From Cryptosporangium arvum DSM 44712 (GTDB taxonomy: Bacteria > Actinomycetota > Actinomycetes > Mycobacteriales > Cryptosporangiaceae), in the NCBI RefSeq assembly GCF_000585375.1, contig NZ_KK073874.1, positions 2,790,001-2,854,000 on the forward strand: a DNA stretch of 64,000 nt, read 5' to 3'. The translations under genes and the position numbers were made by a program. A model generated the notes under the pieces. The model was not told where the DNA came from and searched no databases. It saw only the letters and a program-made list of their open reading frames with translations. Within the stretch, counting starts at the first letter, position 1; every line of letters begins with the position of its first letter. Below are positions 16,670 to 25,730 of this stretch, in pieces.

Positions 16670-18246
16670 CCGTCTACGTTCCGCGTGACTCCTCGGCCCG
16701 GTCGGTCGGCGCCGACGACGTGGCCGACGCGCTGACCGGGCTCGGCGTCGACGTGGTGCGCAACGGGTCGCGTGGGATGTTCTGGCTCGAGCCGTTCGTC
16801 GAGGTGGACACGCCGTCGGGCCGGGTGGGCTACGGCCCGGTGGCCGCGGCCGACGTCCCCGGGCTGCTGGCGGCCGGGATGCCGGACGGCGGCGCCCACC
16901 CGCTGCGTGTCGGCCTCGTGGACGACGTTCCCTGGCTGGCCCGGCAGAACCGGATCACGTTCGCGCGGATGGGCGTGGTCGACCCGTTGTCGCCGGACGA
17001 CTACGAGGCCCACGGCGGCCTCGCCGGCCTGCGTCGCGCGTTGTCGCTGTCGCCGGCCGAGGTGGTCGAGGAGGTCACCGAGTCCGGTCTGCGCGGCCGC
17101 GGCGGCGCGGGCTTCCCGGCCGGCATCAAGTGGAAGACCGTGCTCGGCTGCGACGGCCCGCTGAAGTTCGTGTGCGCCAACGCCGACGAAGGCGACAGCG
17201 GCACGTTCGCCGACCGGATGATGCTCGAAGGCGACCCGTTCGCGCTGATCGAGGGCATGACGATCGCCGCGCACGCGGTCGGTGCGACCGAGGGGTACGT
17301 CTACATCCGCTCGGAGTACCCGGACGCGGTGGCGACGTTCCGGACGGCGATCGACCTGGCGTCGTCGCGGGGTTGGCTCGGAACCGGGATCCTCGGGAGT
17401 TCGCTGGACTTCCAGCTCCACGTCCGGGTGGGTGCGGGGGCCTACATCTGCGGCGAGGAAACCTCGATGCTCGAGTCGCTCGAGGGCAAGCGGGGCATGG
17501 TGCGCGCCAAGCCGCCGATCCCGGCGATCGAGGGCCTGTTCGGCCGGCCGACGGTCGTCAACAACGTGCTGACGCTGGCCACCGTGCCGGCGATCCTGGC
17601 GTCCGGAGCCGCCGCGTACCGGAAGCTCGGGATGGAGCGGTCCCGGGGCACGCAGGTGTTCCAGCTCGGCGGCAACGTGGCCCGCGGCGGCATCGTCGAG
17701 ACCGCGTTCGGGCTCACGCTCGGCGAGCTCGTGCACGACTACGGCGGCGGCAGCCGCTCCGGGCGCCCGGTGCGTGCCGTCCAGGTCGGCGGACCGCTCG
17801 GCGCCTACGTCCCGACGTCGCAGTTCGGGCTGCCGCTGGAGTACGAGTCGTTCGCCGCGGCCGGCGCGATGCTGGGCCACGGCGGTGTGGTCGTGTTCGA
17901 CGACACCGTGGACATGGCCTCGCAGGCCCGGTTCGCGTTCGAGTTCTGCGCCGAGGAGTCGTGCGGCAAGTGCACACCCTGCCGCGTCGGCGCGGTCCGC
18001 GGCGTCGAGGTGATCGACCGCATCCGCACCGGGGAGGACCGGGAGAAGAACCTGGTCCTGCTGGAGGACCTGTGCGTCCTGATGACCGACGGCTCGCTCT
18101 GCGCGATGGGCGGCCTGACGCCCATGCCGGTGCGTAGCGCACTCAACCATTTCGCCGAGGACTTCGAGCCCCCGGCACCGGGCCCGGTCGAACCGGTCCC
18201 GGAGAACGCCGCGAAGGCCGGATCCCGCACGGAGGTCTCCTCATGA
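16666..18246 (+). CDS. fdsB: NAD-dependent formate dehydrogenase, beta subunit (NuoF-like)
   Basis: A 526-residue FMN- and NAD-binding subunit of formate dehydrogenase. Residues 1 to about 115 form the extra N-terminal thioredoxin-like part found in FdsB. The FMN-binding glycine loop GLRGRGGAGFPAG is at 141-153, the NAD site region ANADEGDSGTFADR at 171-184, and the [4Fe-4S] ligands are C433, C436, C439 (ESCGKCTPCR) and C479. The GTG start overlaps fdsG by four bases (GTGA) and its stop overlaps fdsA by four (ATGA). It reduces NAD+ with electrons from formate oxidation in FdsA. Confidence 0.94.
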   Translation: MTVYVPRDSSARSVGADDVADALTGLGVDVVRNGSRGMFWLEPFVEVDTPSGRVGYGPVAAADVPGLLAAGMPDGGAHPLRVGLVDDVPWLARQNRITFARMGVVDPLSPDDYEAHGGLAGLRRALSLSPAEVVEEVTESGLRGRGGAGFPAGIKWKTVLGCDGPLKFVCANADEGDSGTFADRMMLEGDPFALIEGMTIAAHAVGATEGYVYIRSEYPDAVATFRTAIDLASSRGWLGTGILGSSLDFQLHVRVGAGAYICGEETSMLESLEGKRGMVRAKPPIPAIEGLFGRPTVVNNVLTLATVPAILASGAAAYRKLGMERSRGTQVFQLGGNVARGGIVETAFGLTLGELVHDYGGGSRSGRPVRAVQVGGPLGAYVPTSQFGLPLEYESFAAAGAMLGHGGVVVFDDTVDMASQARFAFEFCAEESCGKCTPCRVGAVRGVEVIDRIRTGEDREKNLVLLEDLCVLMTDGSLCAMGGLTPMPVRSALNHFAEDFEPPAPGPVEPVPENAAKAGSRTEVSS

Positions 18247-21020
18247 CCCTGCTCAAAGAACCCGATTTCGGGACGCCTGCGAAGCCGGGGGACCCGACCG
18301 TCACGGTGGAAGTGGACGGGTTGCCGGTCGCGGTGCCCCCGGGCACGTCGGTGATGCGCGCGGCCGCGCAGGCCGGCGTGAACGTCCCGAAGCTCTGCGC
18401 CACCGATTCGCTGGAGGCGTTCGGCTCCTGCCGGCTGTGCGTCGTCGAGATCGACGGGCGCAAAGGCACCCCGGCCTCCTGCACCACCCCGGTCGGCGAC
18501 GGGATGAAGATCCGCACGCAGTCGCCGCACCTGGAGCGGCTGCGCCGCGGCGTCATGGAGCTCTACATCTCCGACCACCCGCTGGACTGCCTGACCTGCC
18601 CCGCCAACGGCGACTGCGAACTGCAGGACATGGCGGGCGAGGTCGGCCTGCGCGAGGTGCGCTACGGCTACGAGGGCGAGAACCACCTGGACGCCCCGAC
18701 CGACACCAGCAACCCGTACTTCGACTTCGACGAGTCCAAGTGCATCGCGTGTTCGCGCTGCGTGCGGGCGTGCGACGAGGTCCAGGGCACGCTCGCGCTG
18801 ACGATCGCCAACCGCGGGTTCGCCTCCAAGGTCGCGCCCGGCCCGACGTCGTTCCTGGACTCCGAGTGCGTCTCCTGCGGCGCGTGCGTCCAGGCCTGCC
18901 CTACCTCGACGCTGCAGGAGAAGTCCGTCGTCGAGCTGGGCATGCCGTCGCGCACGGTGATCACCACGTGCGCGTACTGCGGCGTCGGCTGTTCGTTCAA
19001 GGCCGAGCTGCGCGGCACCGAACTGGTGCGGATGGTGCCGCACAAGGACGGCGGCGCGAACGAGGGCCACTCGTGCGTGAAGGGCCGGTTCGCGTTCGGG
19101 TACGCCACCCACCCCGACCGGGTGCTCAACCCGATGGTGCGCGAGTCGATCACCGATCCGTGGCGCGAGGTCTCCTGGGACGAGGCGATCTCCACGGTCG
19201 CGCGGGGGTTCCGCTCGATCCAGGACCGCCACGGCGCGGGCGCGATCGGCGCGATCTCCTCGTCGCGCTGCACGAACGAGGAGGTCTGGGTCGTCCAGAA
19301 GATGGTGCGGGCGGCGTTCGGCAACAACAACGTCGACACCTGCGCGCGGGTCTGCCACTCGCCGACCGGCTACGGACTGAAGCAGACGTTCGGCGAGTCG
19401 GCCGGGACGCAGGACTTCAAGTCGGTGGCGCTCGCCGACGTGATCGTGGTGATCGGCGCGAACCCGACCGACGGGCACCCGGTGTTCGCGTCCCGGATGA
19501 AGCGCAGGCTGCGCGAGGGCGCGCAGTTGATCGTGATCGACCCGCGGCGCATCGACCTGGTGCGCTCCCCCCACGTCGAGGCGGCCCACCACCTGCAGCT
19601 CACCCCCGGCACCAACGTCGCGATCGTCAACGCGCTCGCGCACGTCGTGGTCACCGAGGGGCTGGTCTCCGACGACTTCGTGGCGTCGCGCTGCGAGGGC
19701 TACGACGAGTGGGCGGAGTTCATCGCCGCGCCCGAGAACAGCCCGGAATCCGTGGAGCGCATCACCGGAGTGCCGGCGGCCTCGGTGCGCGCGGCGGCCC
19801 GCCTGTACGCGAGCGCCGGTAACGGGGCCATCTACTACGGCCTCGGCGTCACCGAGCACAGCCAGGGCTCGACGATGGTGATGGGCCTGGCCAACCTCGC
19901 GATGGCCACCGGGAACGTCGGCCGCGACGGGGTCGGCGTCAACCCGCTGCGCGGGCAGAACAACGTGCAGGGCTCCTGCGACATGGGCTCGTTCCCGCAC
20001 GAACTACCCGGCTACCGCCACGTCTCCGACGACGTCGTGCGCGGCCAGTTCGAGTCGCAGTGGGACGTGTCGATCCGGCCCGAGCCCGGGCTGCGCATCC
20101 CGAACATGTTCGACGCCGCGATCGACGGGTCGTTCCGCGGGCTCTTCGTGCACGGCGAGGACATCGCGCAGTCCGACCCGAACCTGCAGCACGTGAGCGC
20201 GGCGCTCTCGGCGATGGAGCTGGTTGTCGTGCAGGACCTGTTCCTCAACGAGACCGCGAAGTTCGCGCACGTGTTCCTGCCGGGGGCGTCGTTCCTGGAG
20301 AAGGACGGGACGTTCACGAACGCGGAGCGGCGGATCAACCGGGTGCGCGCGGTGATGCCGCCGAAGACCGGCAAGGCCGAGTGGGAGATCGTCTCGGAGA
20401 TCGCGACCGCGATGGGCTATCCGATGGCCTACTCCCACCCGTCCGAGATCATGGACGAGATCGCGGCGATGACGCCGACGTTCGCCGGCGTGTCGTTCGA
20501 GGCGCTGGACAAGCTCGGCAGCATCCAGTGGCCGTGCAACGCGTCCGCGCCGGAAGGAACGCCGATCATGCACGTGGAGTCGTTCACGCGCGGGCTCGGG
20601 AAGTTCGTGCGGACCGCGTTCGTGGCCACCGAGGAACGCACGACGCGCCGGTTCCCGCTGGTGCTCACCACCGGGCGGATCCTGAGCCAGTACAACGTCG
20701 GCGCGCAGACCCGGCGTACCGGCAACGTGGCCTGGCACCCGGAGGACCTGCTGGAACTGCACCCCCACGACGCCGCGGAGCGGGGGATCGGCGAGGGCGA
20801 CCGGGTGACGCTGGCCAGCCGGGTGGGCGAGACGACGCTGCGGGCGACGATCTCCGAGCGGATGCCGGTCGGCGTCGTCTACACGACGTTCCACCATCCG
20901 ATCACCGGGGCGAACGTGGTGACCACCGAGCACTCCGACTGGGCCACGAACTGCCCGGAGTACAAGGTGACCGCCGTCCAGGTGTCGCTGTCCGCCCCGA
21001 TCCCGGCCGGGGTCGATTGA
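18243..21020 (+). CDS. fdsA: NAD-dependent formate dehydrogenase, catalytic alpha subunit
   Basis: A 925-residue molybdopterin enzyme that oxidises formate to CO2. In order: N-terminal [2Fe-2S] (C52, C63, C66, C80); a His-Cys3 [4Fe-4S] (H112, C116, C119, C125); two ferredoxin-type [4Fe-4S] clusters (C167/170/173/177 and C209/212/215/219); the bis-MGD domain with its own cluster (C243, C246, C250, C278) and conserved K280. The active-site residue is C371 in CARVCHSPT, so this is the cysteine, not selenocysteine, form. In the regulon it recovers NADH from formate released when formyl-CoA is used by Frc. The FdsC sulfuration chaperone is not in the window. Confidence 0.96.
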   Translation: MTLLKEPDFGTPAKPGDPTVTVEVDGLPVAVPPGTSVMRAAAQAGVNVPKLCATDSLEAFGSCRLCVVEIDGRKGTPASCTTPVGDGMKIRTQSPHLERLRRGVMELYISDHPLDCLTCPANGDCELQDMAGEVGLREVRYGYEGENHLDAPTDTSNPYFDFDESKCIACSRCVRACDEVQGTLALTIANRGFASKVAPGPTSFLDSECVSCGACVQACPTSTLQEKSVVELGMPSRTVITTCAYCGVGCSFKAELRGTELVRMVPHKDGGANEGHSCVKGRFAFGYATHPDRVLNPMVRESITDPWREVSWDEAISTVARGFRSIQDRHGAGAIGAISSSRCTNEEVWVVQKMVRAAFGNNNVDTCARVCHSPTGYGLKQTFGESAGTQDFKSVALADVIVVIGANPTDGHPVFASRMKRRLREGAQLIVIDPRRIDLVRSPHVEAAHHLQLTPGTNVAIVNALAHVVVTEGLVSDDFVASRCEGYDEWAEFIAAPENSPESVERITGVPAASVRAAARLYASAGNGAIYYGLGVTEHSQGSTMVMGLANLAMATGNVGRDGVGVNPLRGQNNVQGSCDMGSFPHELPGYRHVSDDVVRGQFESQWDVSIRPEPGLRIPNMFDAAIDGSFRGLFVHGEDIAQSDPNLQHVSAALSAMELVVVQDLFLNETAKFAHVFLPGASFLEKDGTFTNAERRINRVRAVMPPKTGKAEWEIVSEIATAMGYPMAYSHPSEIMDEIAAMTPTFAGVSFEALDKLGSIQWPCNASAPEGTPIMHVESFTRGLGKFVRTAFVATEERTTRRFPLVLTTGRILSQYNVGAQTRRTGNVAWHPEDLLELHPHDAAERGIGEGDRVTLASRVGETTLRATISERMPVGVVYTTFHHPITGANVVTTEHSDWATNCPEYKVTAVQVSLSAPIPAGVD

Positions 21021-21223
21021 TGTCGGCGGTGGTGCCGGAGCGGCGGTTGATCGACGACATCGCACGGCAGTTCGGGCACCTGCCGCCGGACGCCGCGGCG
21101 GACGCGATCGCCGATCACGTCCGCCGGTTCTGGGATCCGCGGATGCGGGCGCGGCTGCTGACGCTGGCCGACGACGAGGGCCTCGACCCGCTCCCGGCCG
21201 CCGCGGCGGCCCGCCTGCGCTGA
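21020..21223 (+). CDS. fdsD: Formate dehydrogenase delta subunit
   Basis: A 67-residue protein starting at an ATG that overlaps the fdsA stop by one base (TGATG). LIDDIARQFGHLPPDAAADA and HVRRFWDPRMRARLL match the FdsD family: small, acidic-to-neutral, with the conserved FWDPRM box. FdsD is needed for assembly or stability of the FdsGBA complex. It completes the fdsGBAD operon and is followed after nine bases by a perfect hairpin. Confidence 0.9.
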   Translation: MSAVVPERRLIDDIARQFGHLPPDAAADAIADHVRRFWDPRMRARLLTLADDEGLDPLPAAAAARLR

Positions 21224-21232
21224 ACGAACACC

Positions 21233-21260
21233 AGTGGCCCGCGCCGTAGCGCGGGCCACT
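21233..21260 (+). terminator. Perfect 12-bp hairpin terminator after fdsD
   Basis: Arms at 21233-21244 and 21249-21260 are perfectly complementary with a CGTA loop, nine bases past the fdsD stop and eight bases before the gntR operator. No T-run follows, as is common at high G+C. Confidence 0.8.
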
Positions 21261-21267
21261 GACCTGC

Positions 21268-21294
21268 GCATGCGGTATCCCACCGACTGTATGC
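21268..21294. promoter_or_regulatory. Degenerate regulon operator before gntR
   Basis: GCATGCGGTATCC (21268-21280) is a two-mismatch version of the CATACNGTATG palindrome, and a half-site ACTGTATGC follows at 21286-21294; the outer arms GCATGCGGT and ACTGTATGC are themselves near-complementary. It lies 37-63 bases before the gntR start, consistent with weaker autoregulation. Confidence 0.55.
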
Positions 21295-21330
21295 TAGAAA
21301 CCGAGGACTCACTTCACCGCCGGAGGATCG

Positions 21331-22056
21331 ATGAGCGAGATGAGCCCGGCGGGCCGGCGGGCTTCCCGGCGCAAGCCGCTCGAACGGCCGGCGCCGCTGC
21401 GTCAGGTGGTCACCGACGAGATCGCGGACATGATCATCACCGGCGAGCTCCAGCCGGGTGAACACCTCGTCGAGCAGGAGCTCGCGGCGCAGCTGGGCGT
21501 CTCGCGCCAACCGGTGCGCGAGGCGCTGCAACGCCTGCACTCCGAGGGCTGGGTCGACCTGCGGCCTGGCCTCGGCGCGTTCGTGCACACGCCCACCGCC
21601 GACGAGGCCGACCAGCTGCTCGCCACCCGCACGCTGCTCGAGGCCGAGTCCGCCCGGCTCGCGGCCGCGAACGCCACCCCGGCGCTCGTCGAGCAGCTCT
21701 GGCAGCTCCAGGCGGTCGGCGAACAGGCCGTCGCCGCGGACGACGACGCCGGCATGGTCGCCGCGAACGCCGCGCTGCACCGGCAGATCATGGAGATGTC
21801 CGGCAACACGGTGCTGGGCGAGCTGATCGCGCTCGTGGACAGCCGGGTGCGGTGGTACTACCGCCCGATCGCCCGCTCGCGCGGCCGCGAAGCCTGGGAC
21901 GAGCACCGCGAGCTCATCGAGACAATCGCCGGCGGCAACGCGCGCAAGGCCGGCGAACTGATGCGCAAACACACCGAGCGCACCCGCAAGACCTACCACG
22001 TGCGAGCGGCCGACGCCGAGAAGACGCCCGCGTCACCGGTGGAAAAGGGCGCGTAG
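21331..22056 (+). CDS. GntR-family regulator (FadR/FCD type), likely regulator of the oxalate regulon
   Basis: A 241-residue regulator. The winged helix-turn-helix is at about 28-90 (GELQPGEHLVEQELAAQLGV followed by SRQPVREALQRL), followed by an all-helical FCD effector domain (95-220) with the expected polar/His residues (D-x3-N-x2-LHRQIM and WDEHRELIETIAGG) that usually bind a metal and a carboxylate ligand. The ATG at 21331 follows GGAGGA at 21322-21327. FCD-type GntR proteins bind short palindromes and respond to small organic acids. Its position in the middle of the regulon, with the recurring CATACNGTATG operators, makes it the best candidate for their binder; the inducer (oxalate, oxalyl-CoA or glyoxylate) is not known. 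Confidence 0.9.
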   Translation: MSEMSPAGRRASRRKPLERPAPLRQVVTDEIADMIITGELQPGEHLVEQELAAQLGVSRQPVREALQRLHSEGWVDLRPGLGAFVHTPTADEADQLLATRTLLEAESARLAAANATPALVEQLWQLQAVGEQAVAADDDAGMVAANAALHRQIMEMSGNTVLGELIALVDSRVRWYYRPIARSRGREAWDEHRELIETIAGGNARKAGELMRKHTERTRKTYHVRAADAEKTPASPVEKGA

Positions 22057-22071
22057 CCGCTTGGTCGGTGT

Positions 22072-25026
22072 CTACCGATCAAGCCATCCCTGAAGGCGAT
22101 CAACCAATGTCGTCCGCGGAGTCGTCGCCGGTCGGACCTGTGTGGCGGCGGTCCGCCGCCTGGCCTCCAGCCATTCCCGCAGTCTCGGCTCGTGTGGAAT
22201 GGTGGCCGCGCTTGATGCGCGCAGAACGGGAGCGGGTGCGCCGAGCGAGGCGAGAAGTTGCTCGGCGCGTCGCAAGTTCCACCGATGGGAGAACGGCGGG
22301 CCGTCGCCCCATGCCTGCCGATAGCCCTGGAGGGCGTGCTGCCTCGCCTCCTCGTCCCGACCGAGCAACGAAAGCGTTCGGGCCACGAGCTGATGCGGCC
22401 GATCGTAAGGATGCAGGCGCGGTAGTCGGGCGAGACTCTGGCCGAGTGTGGCTTCCGCGTCGCGGGTTCGTCCCAGGGCGGCGAGGGCCCACGCGCTCTC
22501 CGCCGAGATCGCCGTCTGTCCCCCGACCCGGCGCAGACGGTCGACGTCCTCGGCCGCCTTCAAGGCGGCGTCGAGGTCGCCGTGGCGCATGGACACGTCG
22601 AAACTCAGGAGACGAAGCCTGAGCTTCATTCGCCAGTCCGATGCCGACTGCTCCGCATCGACGAGCCGATCACCTACTTCTGGATTTCCGGCCCAGTTCT
22701 CCAAGGCCAACGTCCAGTACTGGACATCGTCGGCGAGCCAGGGGTAGCGCTCCGCGGCCGAGCGCTCGTTGATCCGGGTGAGTGCCGAGCGAGCCGCTTC
22801 GACTTCTCCCGTCGTGGCGGCGAGAATGGCCCGCCGAAGGAGTAGATCGGCGAGATCCTGGACGTCGGCACCAGCGGTGGTCTGGCTCATGAAATCGAGG
22901 GCTTTGGAGTAGAGCGCGAAGCCACCCGTCGAGCGGTAGTGCGTAGAGAGCCGACCCAGCGAGAGCCTGATCTCCGGCAGTTCGGGCCGAGGCTGGTTGA
23001 GCAGGTATGCGAGAAGCCCGGCCTCGACGGCCACACCCCGGTCGTGTTCCGCAGCGAGATGGAGGGCGATCGACAGATCCGCTCGAAGGATGACGATCGT
23101 GCTGTTCTCATAGGGCTGGAGGAGTTCCGTGACCGTGGCGTTGGCGCCGAGTCTCACCAACAGCGGTTTGGCAAGTTGCCCGTTCCATAGGGACACGACG
23201 CGTCCGTGATTGCCGGACCCGGTGAGAGCGCGGAACAGCGTGATGGTCGGTTGGAGGTCTTCGACGCTCGTGACCTCGTTGGGTGTTTCCGGCGGAAGCG
23301 CCGCGAAGTGATCGCGGATCTGCTCGTTGGCGGTGACCCGCTCGGTGGCGTTCAGCCGGTCGTACGAAAATGCCCGGACAACCGGATGCATGTCGTACGT
23401 ATTGGCTTGGCGGTCCCACCAGAGCAGTCCGCGAGCCTCAAGATCGCGGAGTGCCGCGTCGAGCGCCGCACCTGCCTCCGCGGTCGAGAGGTCGGAGTCG
23501 TAACCGAAGGGATTGACGTCCTGCACCAATCGCCATCCCACCGAGCCGGACAGGGCCGAAAGCCAGCTCAGCAGCCGGGCTGTCTGGGGGTCGAGATTCT
23601 GAAAGGCGGCGTCGAGAATGTGCCGCTGTTTGGCGGCCAGGTCGACCGCACCGATGGAGAACGGCTGATGTTCACGCCAACTGTCGAAGTCTCCCGGCGC
23701 CAACCGGTGGTCGCGCACCAGCCCGGCGACGATAGCGATGAGCAGCGGGTGATTGTCGAGCGGACGGAAGAAGCTCTCGATGTTTCGTGCGCCTCCCGAA
23801 ACGCCGAGCTTGGTCAGCAGCGAGCGCACCGCGCTGTCATCGATTCCGGGAAGCCGGTACCGATACACGCCCGGCAGCAGACTTCGTCCTGGACCCTCCA
23901 GGGCGTCCGGTGCCATGCGCGTCGTGACGATGACTTTGGAGGGTGAGGTTCCCACGAGCGCCCGCACGAAGTCGTACCCGACTCCATCGATCATCGAATG
24001 CTTGTCCGCCCGCGCGTCCGCTTCCACGATCGTGTCGGTCACTTTCGACGGATCGTACTGGTGATACGCCATGAGCAGACGCTCAAAACCGTCCAGTGCG
24101 AGGAGGATCGGACGCCGGCGGAGCTCGGTGAGAACGAGTTCGGGAAGCTCCTCGCGCGGGATGCGACTGACCTGCCACGCGGTGGATGCGGTCAGGTACC
24201 CCAGCAGTTGCTGGAGAAAGCGATTGATCGATGCCGACCCGTCGTAGAAGCTCCACCAGAAACGGCCGGCTAGACGAGGGATCGCCGCCTCGGCGTGATT
24301 ATCGAACCATTCCCAGGTCAGTGCGCTCTTACCGGTACCACCGATCGCCTCGACGACGGCCACCGGGGCCGCGGACGAGGCCCATCGGGTGAGCAGCCGC
24401 AGCTCTTTCCGGCGGCCGGTGAACGGCGATCCGCCGACGTAGGCGGGGATGGCGTACGGCTGCGGAGCTGAGGGAAGCGTGCGCCGGTTGGCGTGCCAGG
24501 AGGCCTGGGTTACGGCCTGGGCGTGAGTCAGGCGTCGATCGGGATCGGGTGGCCGGTTGAACTCGAGTGCTCGGTACAGGTCGTTCCGGAACGTCTCGAT
24601 CTCGTTGAAGAACTTGACCGTGTGATGTGCTCGTACTTTCTCGACGAACTTTGCCAGATCCCCGAGCTCCCGATACTCCGCATACGTATGGGTGCGAACG
24701 TGAGCAGCCAGGTACCGGTCGTCGGCAATGAACGGAACGATCGGCGTGCCATGTTTGGCCGTGGCCCACTGATACTCGAGCTCGGTGTACGAGAGGTCTT
24801 CCCCGGGTGGACGATCGCCGTAGCGATCGGCGATGAGTAACACAAAGATGTCGCTTTTGCTGACTTCTCGGCGACACACCTCAAGTGGGGGAGCGGTCTC
24901 CGGGTAGAAGTTCTCCATCGCCACTGGTTCCATGCCCAGGCGGTAGCACAGTTCGATGGCGATCTGCCGGTACGGACGCAAGGTGCCGCTCGCGCTGGAG
25001 ATGAAGACCCGAGTCACAGGCGGCAT
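22072..25026 (-). CDS. DUF4062 / STAND-type NTPase with helical-repeat C-terminus (candidate defence protein)
   Basis: A 984-residue protein. Residues 1-160 are a DUF4062 domain (VFISSASGTLRPYR at 7-20, ADRYG at 66-70, YTELEYQWA at 80-88), a fold related to TIR domains. An NTPase of the NB-ARC/NACHT (STAND) kind follows: Walker A IGGTGKSA near 228-235 and Walker B LLALDGFERLL near 308-318. A winged-helix-like part precedes a long helical, TPR-like C-terminus (about 600-940). This effector-switch-sensor layout is typical of bacterial innate-immunity NTPases. The gene is visibly lower in G+C than its neighbours, points against the flanking metabolic genes, and ends 15 bases from gntR, suggesting acquisition. 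No partner gene is evident. Confidence 0.8.
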   Translation of the reverse strand: MPPVTRVFISSASGTLRPYRQIAIELCYRLGMEPVAMENFYPETAPPLEVCRREVSKSDIFVLLIADRYGDRPPGEDLSYTELEYQWATAKHGTPIVPFIADDRYLAAHVRTHTYAEYRELGDLAKFVEKVRAHHTVKFFNEIETFRNDLYRALEFNRPPDPDRRLTHAQAVTQASWHANRRTLPSAPQPYAIPAYVGGSPFTGRRKELRLLTRWASSAAPVAVVEAIGGTGKSALTWEWFDNHAEAAIPRLAGRFWWSFYDGSASINRFLQQLLGYLTASTAWQVSRIPREELPELVLTELRRRPILLALDGFERLLMAYHQYDPSKVTDTIVEADARADKHSMIDGVGYDFVRALVGTSPSKVIVTTRMAPDALEGPGRSLLPGVYRYRLPGIDDSAVRSLLTKLGVSGGARNIESFFRPLDNHPLLIAIVAGLVRDHRLAPGDFDSWREHQPFSIGAVDLAAKQRHILDAAFQNLDPQTARLLSWLSALSGSVGWRLVQDVNPFGYDSDLSTAEAGAALDAALRDLEARGLLWWDRQANTYDMHPVVRAFSYDRLNATERVTANEQIRDHFAALPPETPNEVTSVEDLQPTITLFRALTGSGNHGRVVSLWNGQLAKPLLVRLGANATVTELLQPYENSTIVILRADLSIALHLAAEHDRGVAVEAGLLAYLLNQPRPELPEIRLSLGRLSTHYRSTGGFALYSKALDFMSQTTAGADVQDLADLLLRRAILAATTGEVEAARSALTRINERSAAERYPWLADDVQYWTLALENWAGNPEVGDRLVDAEQSASDWRMKLRLRLLSFDVSMRHGDLDAALKAAEDVDRLRRVGGQTAISAESAWALAALGRTRDAEATLGQSLARLPRLHPYDRPHQLVARTLSLLGRDEEARQHALQGYRQAWGDGPPFSHRWNLRRAEQLLASLGAPAPVLRASSAATIPHEPRLREWLEARRRTAATQVRPATTPRTTLVDRLQGWLDR

Positions 25027-25088
25027 GGTAGTCGGCGCTTCGCCGATTCCACGGCCCCCTTGCCGCGGTCAGCGTAGAGGCGAGAGTG

Positions 25089-25328
25089 TCATGCGATTCC
25101 CCACGTCGTGCCGCGTTCCGCCGTGGAACTGACTAGTTGAACGTTTTCCGCTTGAGGTCCTTTAGGTCCCTGTGTAACCAGAAATTCGACACGTTGTCCG
25201 TCTTCCAGCGCCTTATAGCCGTCCATGAGTATCGCCGAATAATGCACGAAGACGTCTGCGCCGCCATCTATCGCTATGAATCCATAGCCCTTTTCGGCGT
25301 TGAACCATTTCACGGTGCCTTGTGCCAT
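25089..25328 (-). CDS. Cold-shock protein (CspA family)
   Basis: A 79-residue single OB-fold nucleic-acid chaperone. [18 protein letters not shown] holds RNP1 (KGYGFI) and DVFVHYSAI holds RNP2; the family end [11 protein letters not shown] is intact, followed by a 15-residue tail. The start is ATG 25328, preceded by GGAGG; a longer frame reaching upstream overlaps the divergent csp promoter and has no family similarity. It faces away from the second csp gene with 115 bases between starts. Confidence 0.92.
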   Translation of the reverse strand: MAQGTVKWFNAEKGYGFIAIDGGADVFVHYSAILMDGYKALEDGQRVEFLVTQGPKGPQAENVQLVSSTAERGTTWGIA

Positions 25329-25443
25329 CGAATCCTCCGCGTCCTCTTCCGGCCTATGGGCGCCTCCAAGGATGCTAGTGGATCTGGTGTGCAATGCTGT
25401 CTCCATGGTGAGGCCCATAGCGGAGCGGGCCGGGGGAGGGACG

Positions 25444-25644
25444 ATGGAAACGGGTGTGGTGAAGTGGTTCAACAACGAGAAGGGCTTCGGGTTCATCGCT
25501 CCGGATGACGGGGGGCCGGATGTCTTTGCCCACTATTCGGCAATTCAGGTTCAGGGTTACAAAGAGCTGGCGGACGGTCAGTTAGTTCAATTTGACATCA
25601 CCCAGGGACAAAGGGACCCCAGGCGGCGAATATTCGGCCGTTGA
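25444..25644 (+). CDS. Cold-shock protein, C-terminus frameshifted
   Basis: The first 53 or so residues are a good CspA-type sequence ([20 protein letters not shown], with RNP2 DVFAHYSAI). After FDITQGQ the frame goes wrong: it reads [10 protein letters not shown] and stops at 25644. Adding one A in the AAA at 25610-25612 would restore [10 protein letters not shown], the normal family ending, with a stop at 25677-25679. So a single-base deletion has removed the last beta-strand. Either a real mutation producing a damaged 66-residue protein or a sequencing error in a short homopolymer. Confidence 0.75.
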   Translation: METGVVKWFNNEKGFGFIAPDDGGPDVFAHYSAIQVQGYKELADGQLVQFDITQGQRDPRRRIFGR

Positions 25645-25685
25645 CTGACGCGCCTTTGCGCTCTCGCGGTATCGCGTGACCCGGT

Positions 25686-25722
25686 GATCGCGTGGCGGAG
25701 CGATCCGGGCCGCCACGCGATC
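25686..25722. terminator. Bidirectional hairpin between csp and the ThDP enzyme gene
   Basis: Perfect 13-base arms at 25686-25698 and 25710-25722 with an 11-base loop sit between two convergent genes, eight bases from the stop of the minus-strand ThDP enzyme gene. It could end transcripts from both sides. Confidence 0.7.
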
Positions 25723-25730
25723 GGCCGACC

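Noticed and set aside
21233-21294. Riboswitch or structured leader before gntR
   Set aside because: The hairpin is explained as the fdsD terminator and the rest by the operator; no known riboswitch core was seen.
25089-25496. Longer 135-residue version of the minus-strand cold-shock protein
   Set aside because: The extra N-terminus covers the divergent csp promoter and gene start; family similarity and GGAGG both point to 25328.
22072-25644. Integrative element carrying the NTPase and csp genes
   Set aside because: Base composition suggests transfer, but no integrase, transposase, tRNA or flanking direct repeat was found, so no element is called.
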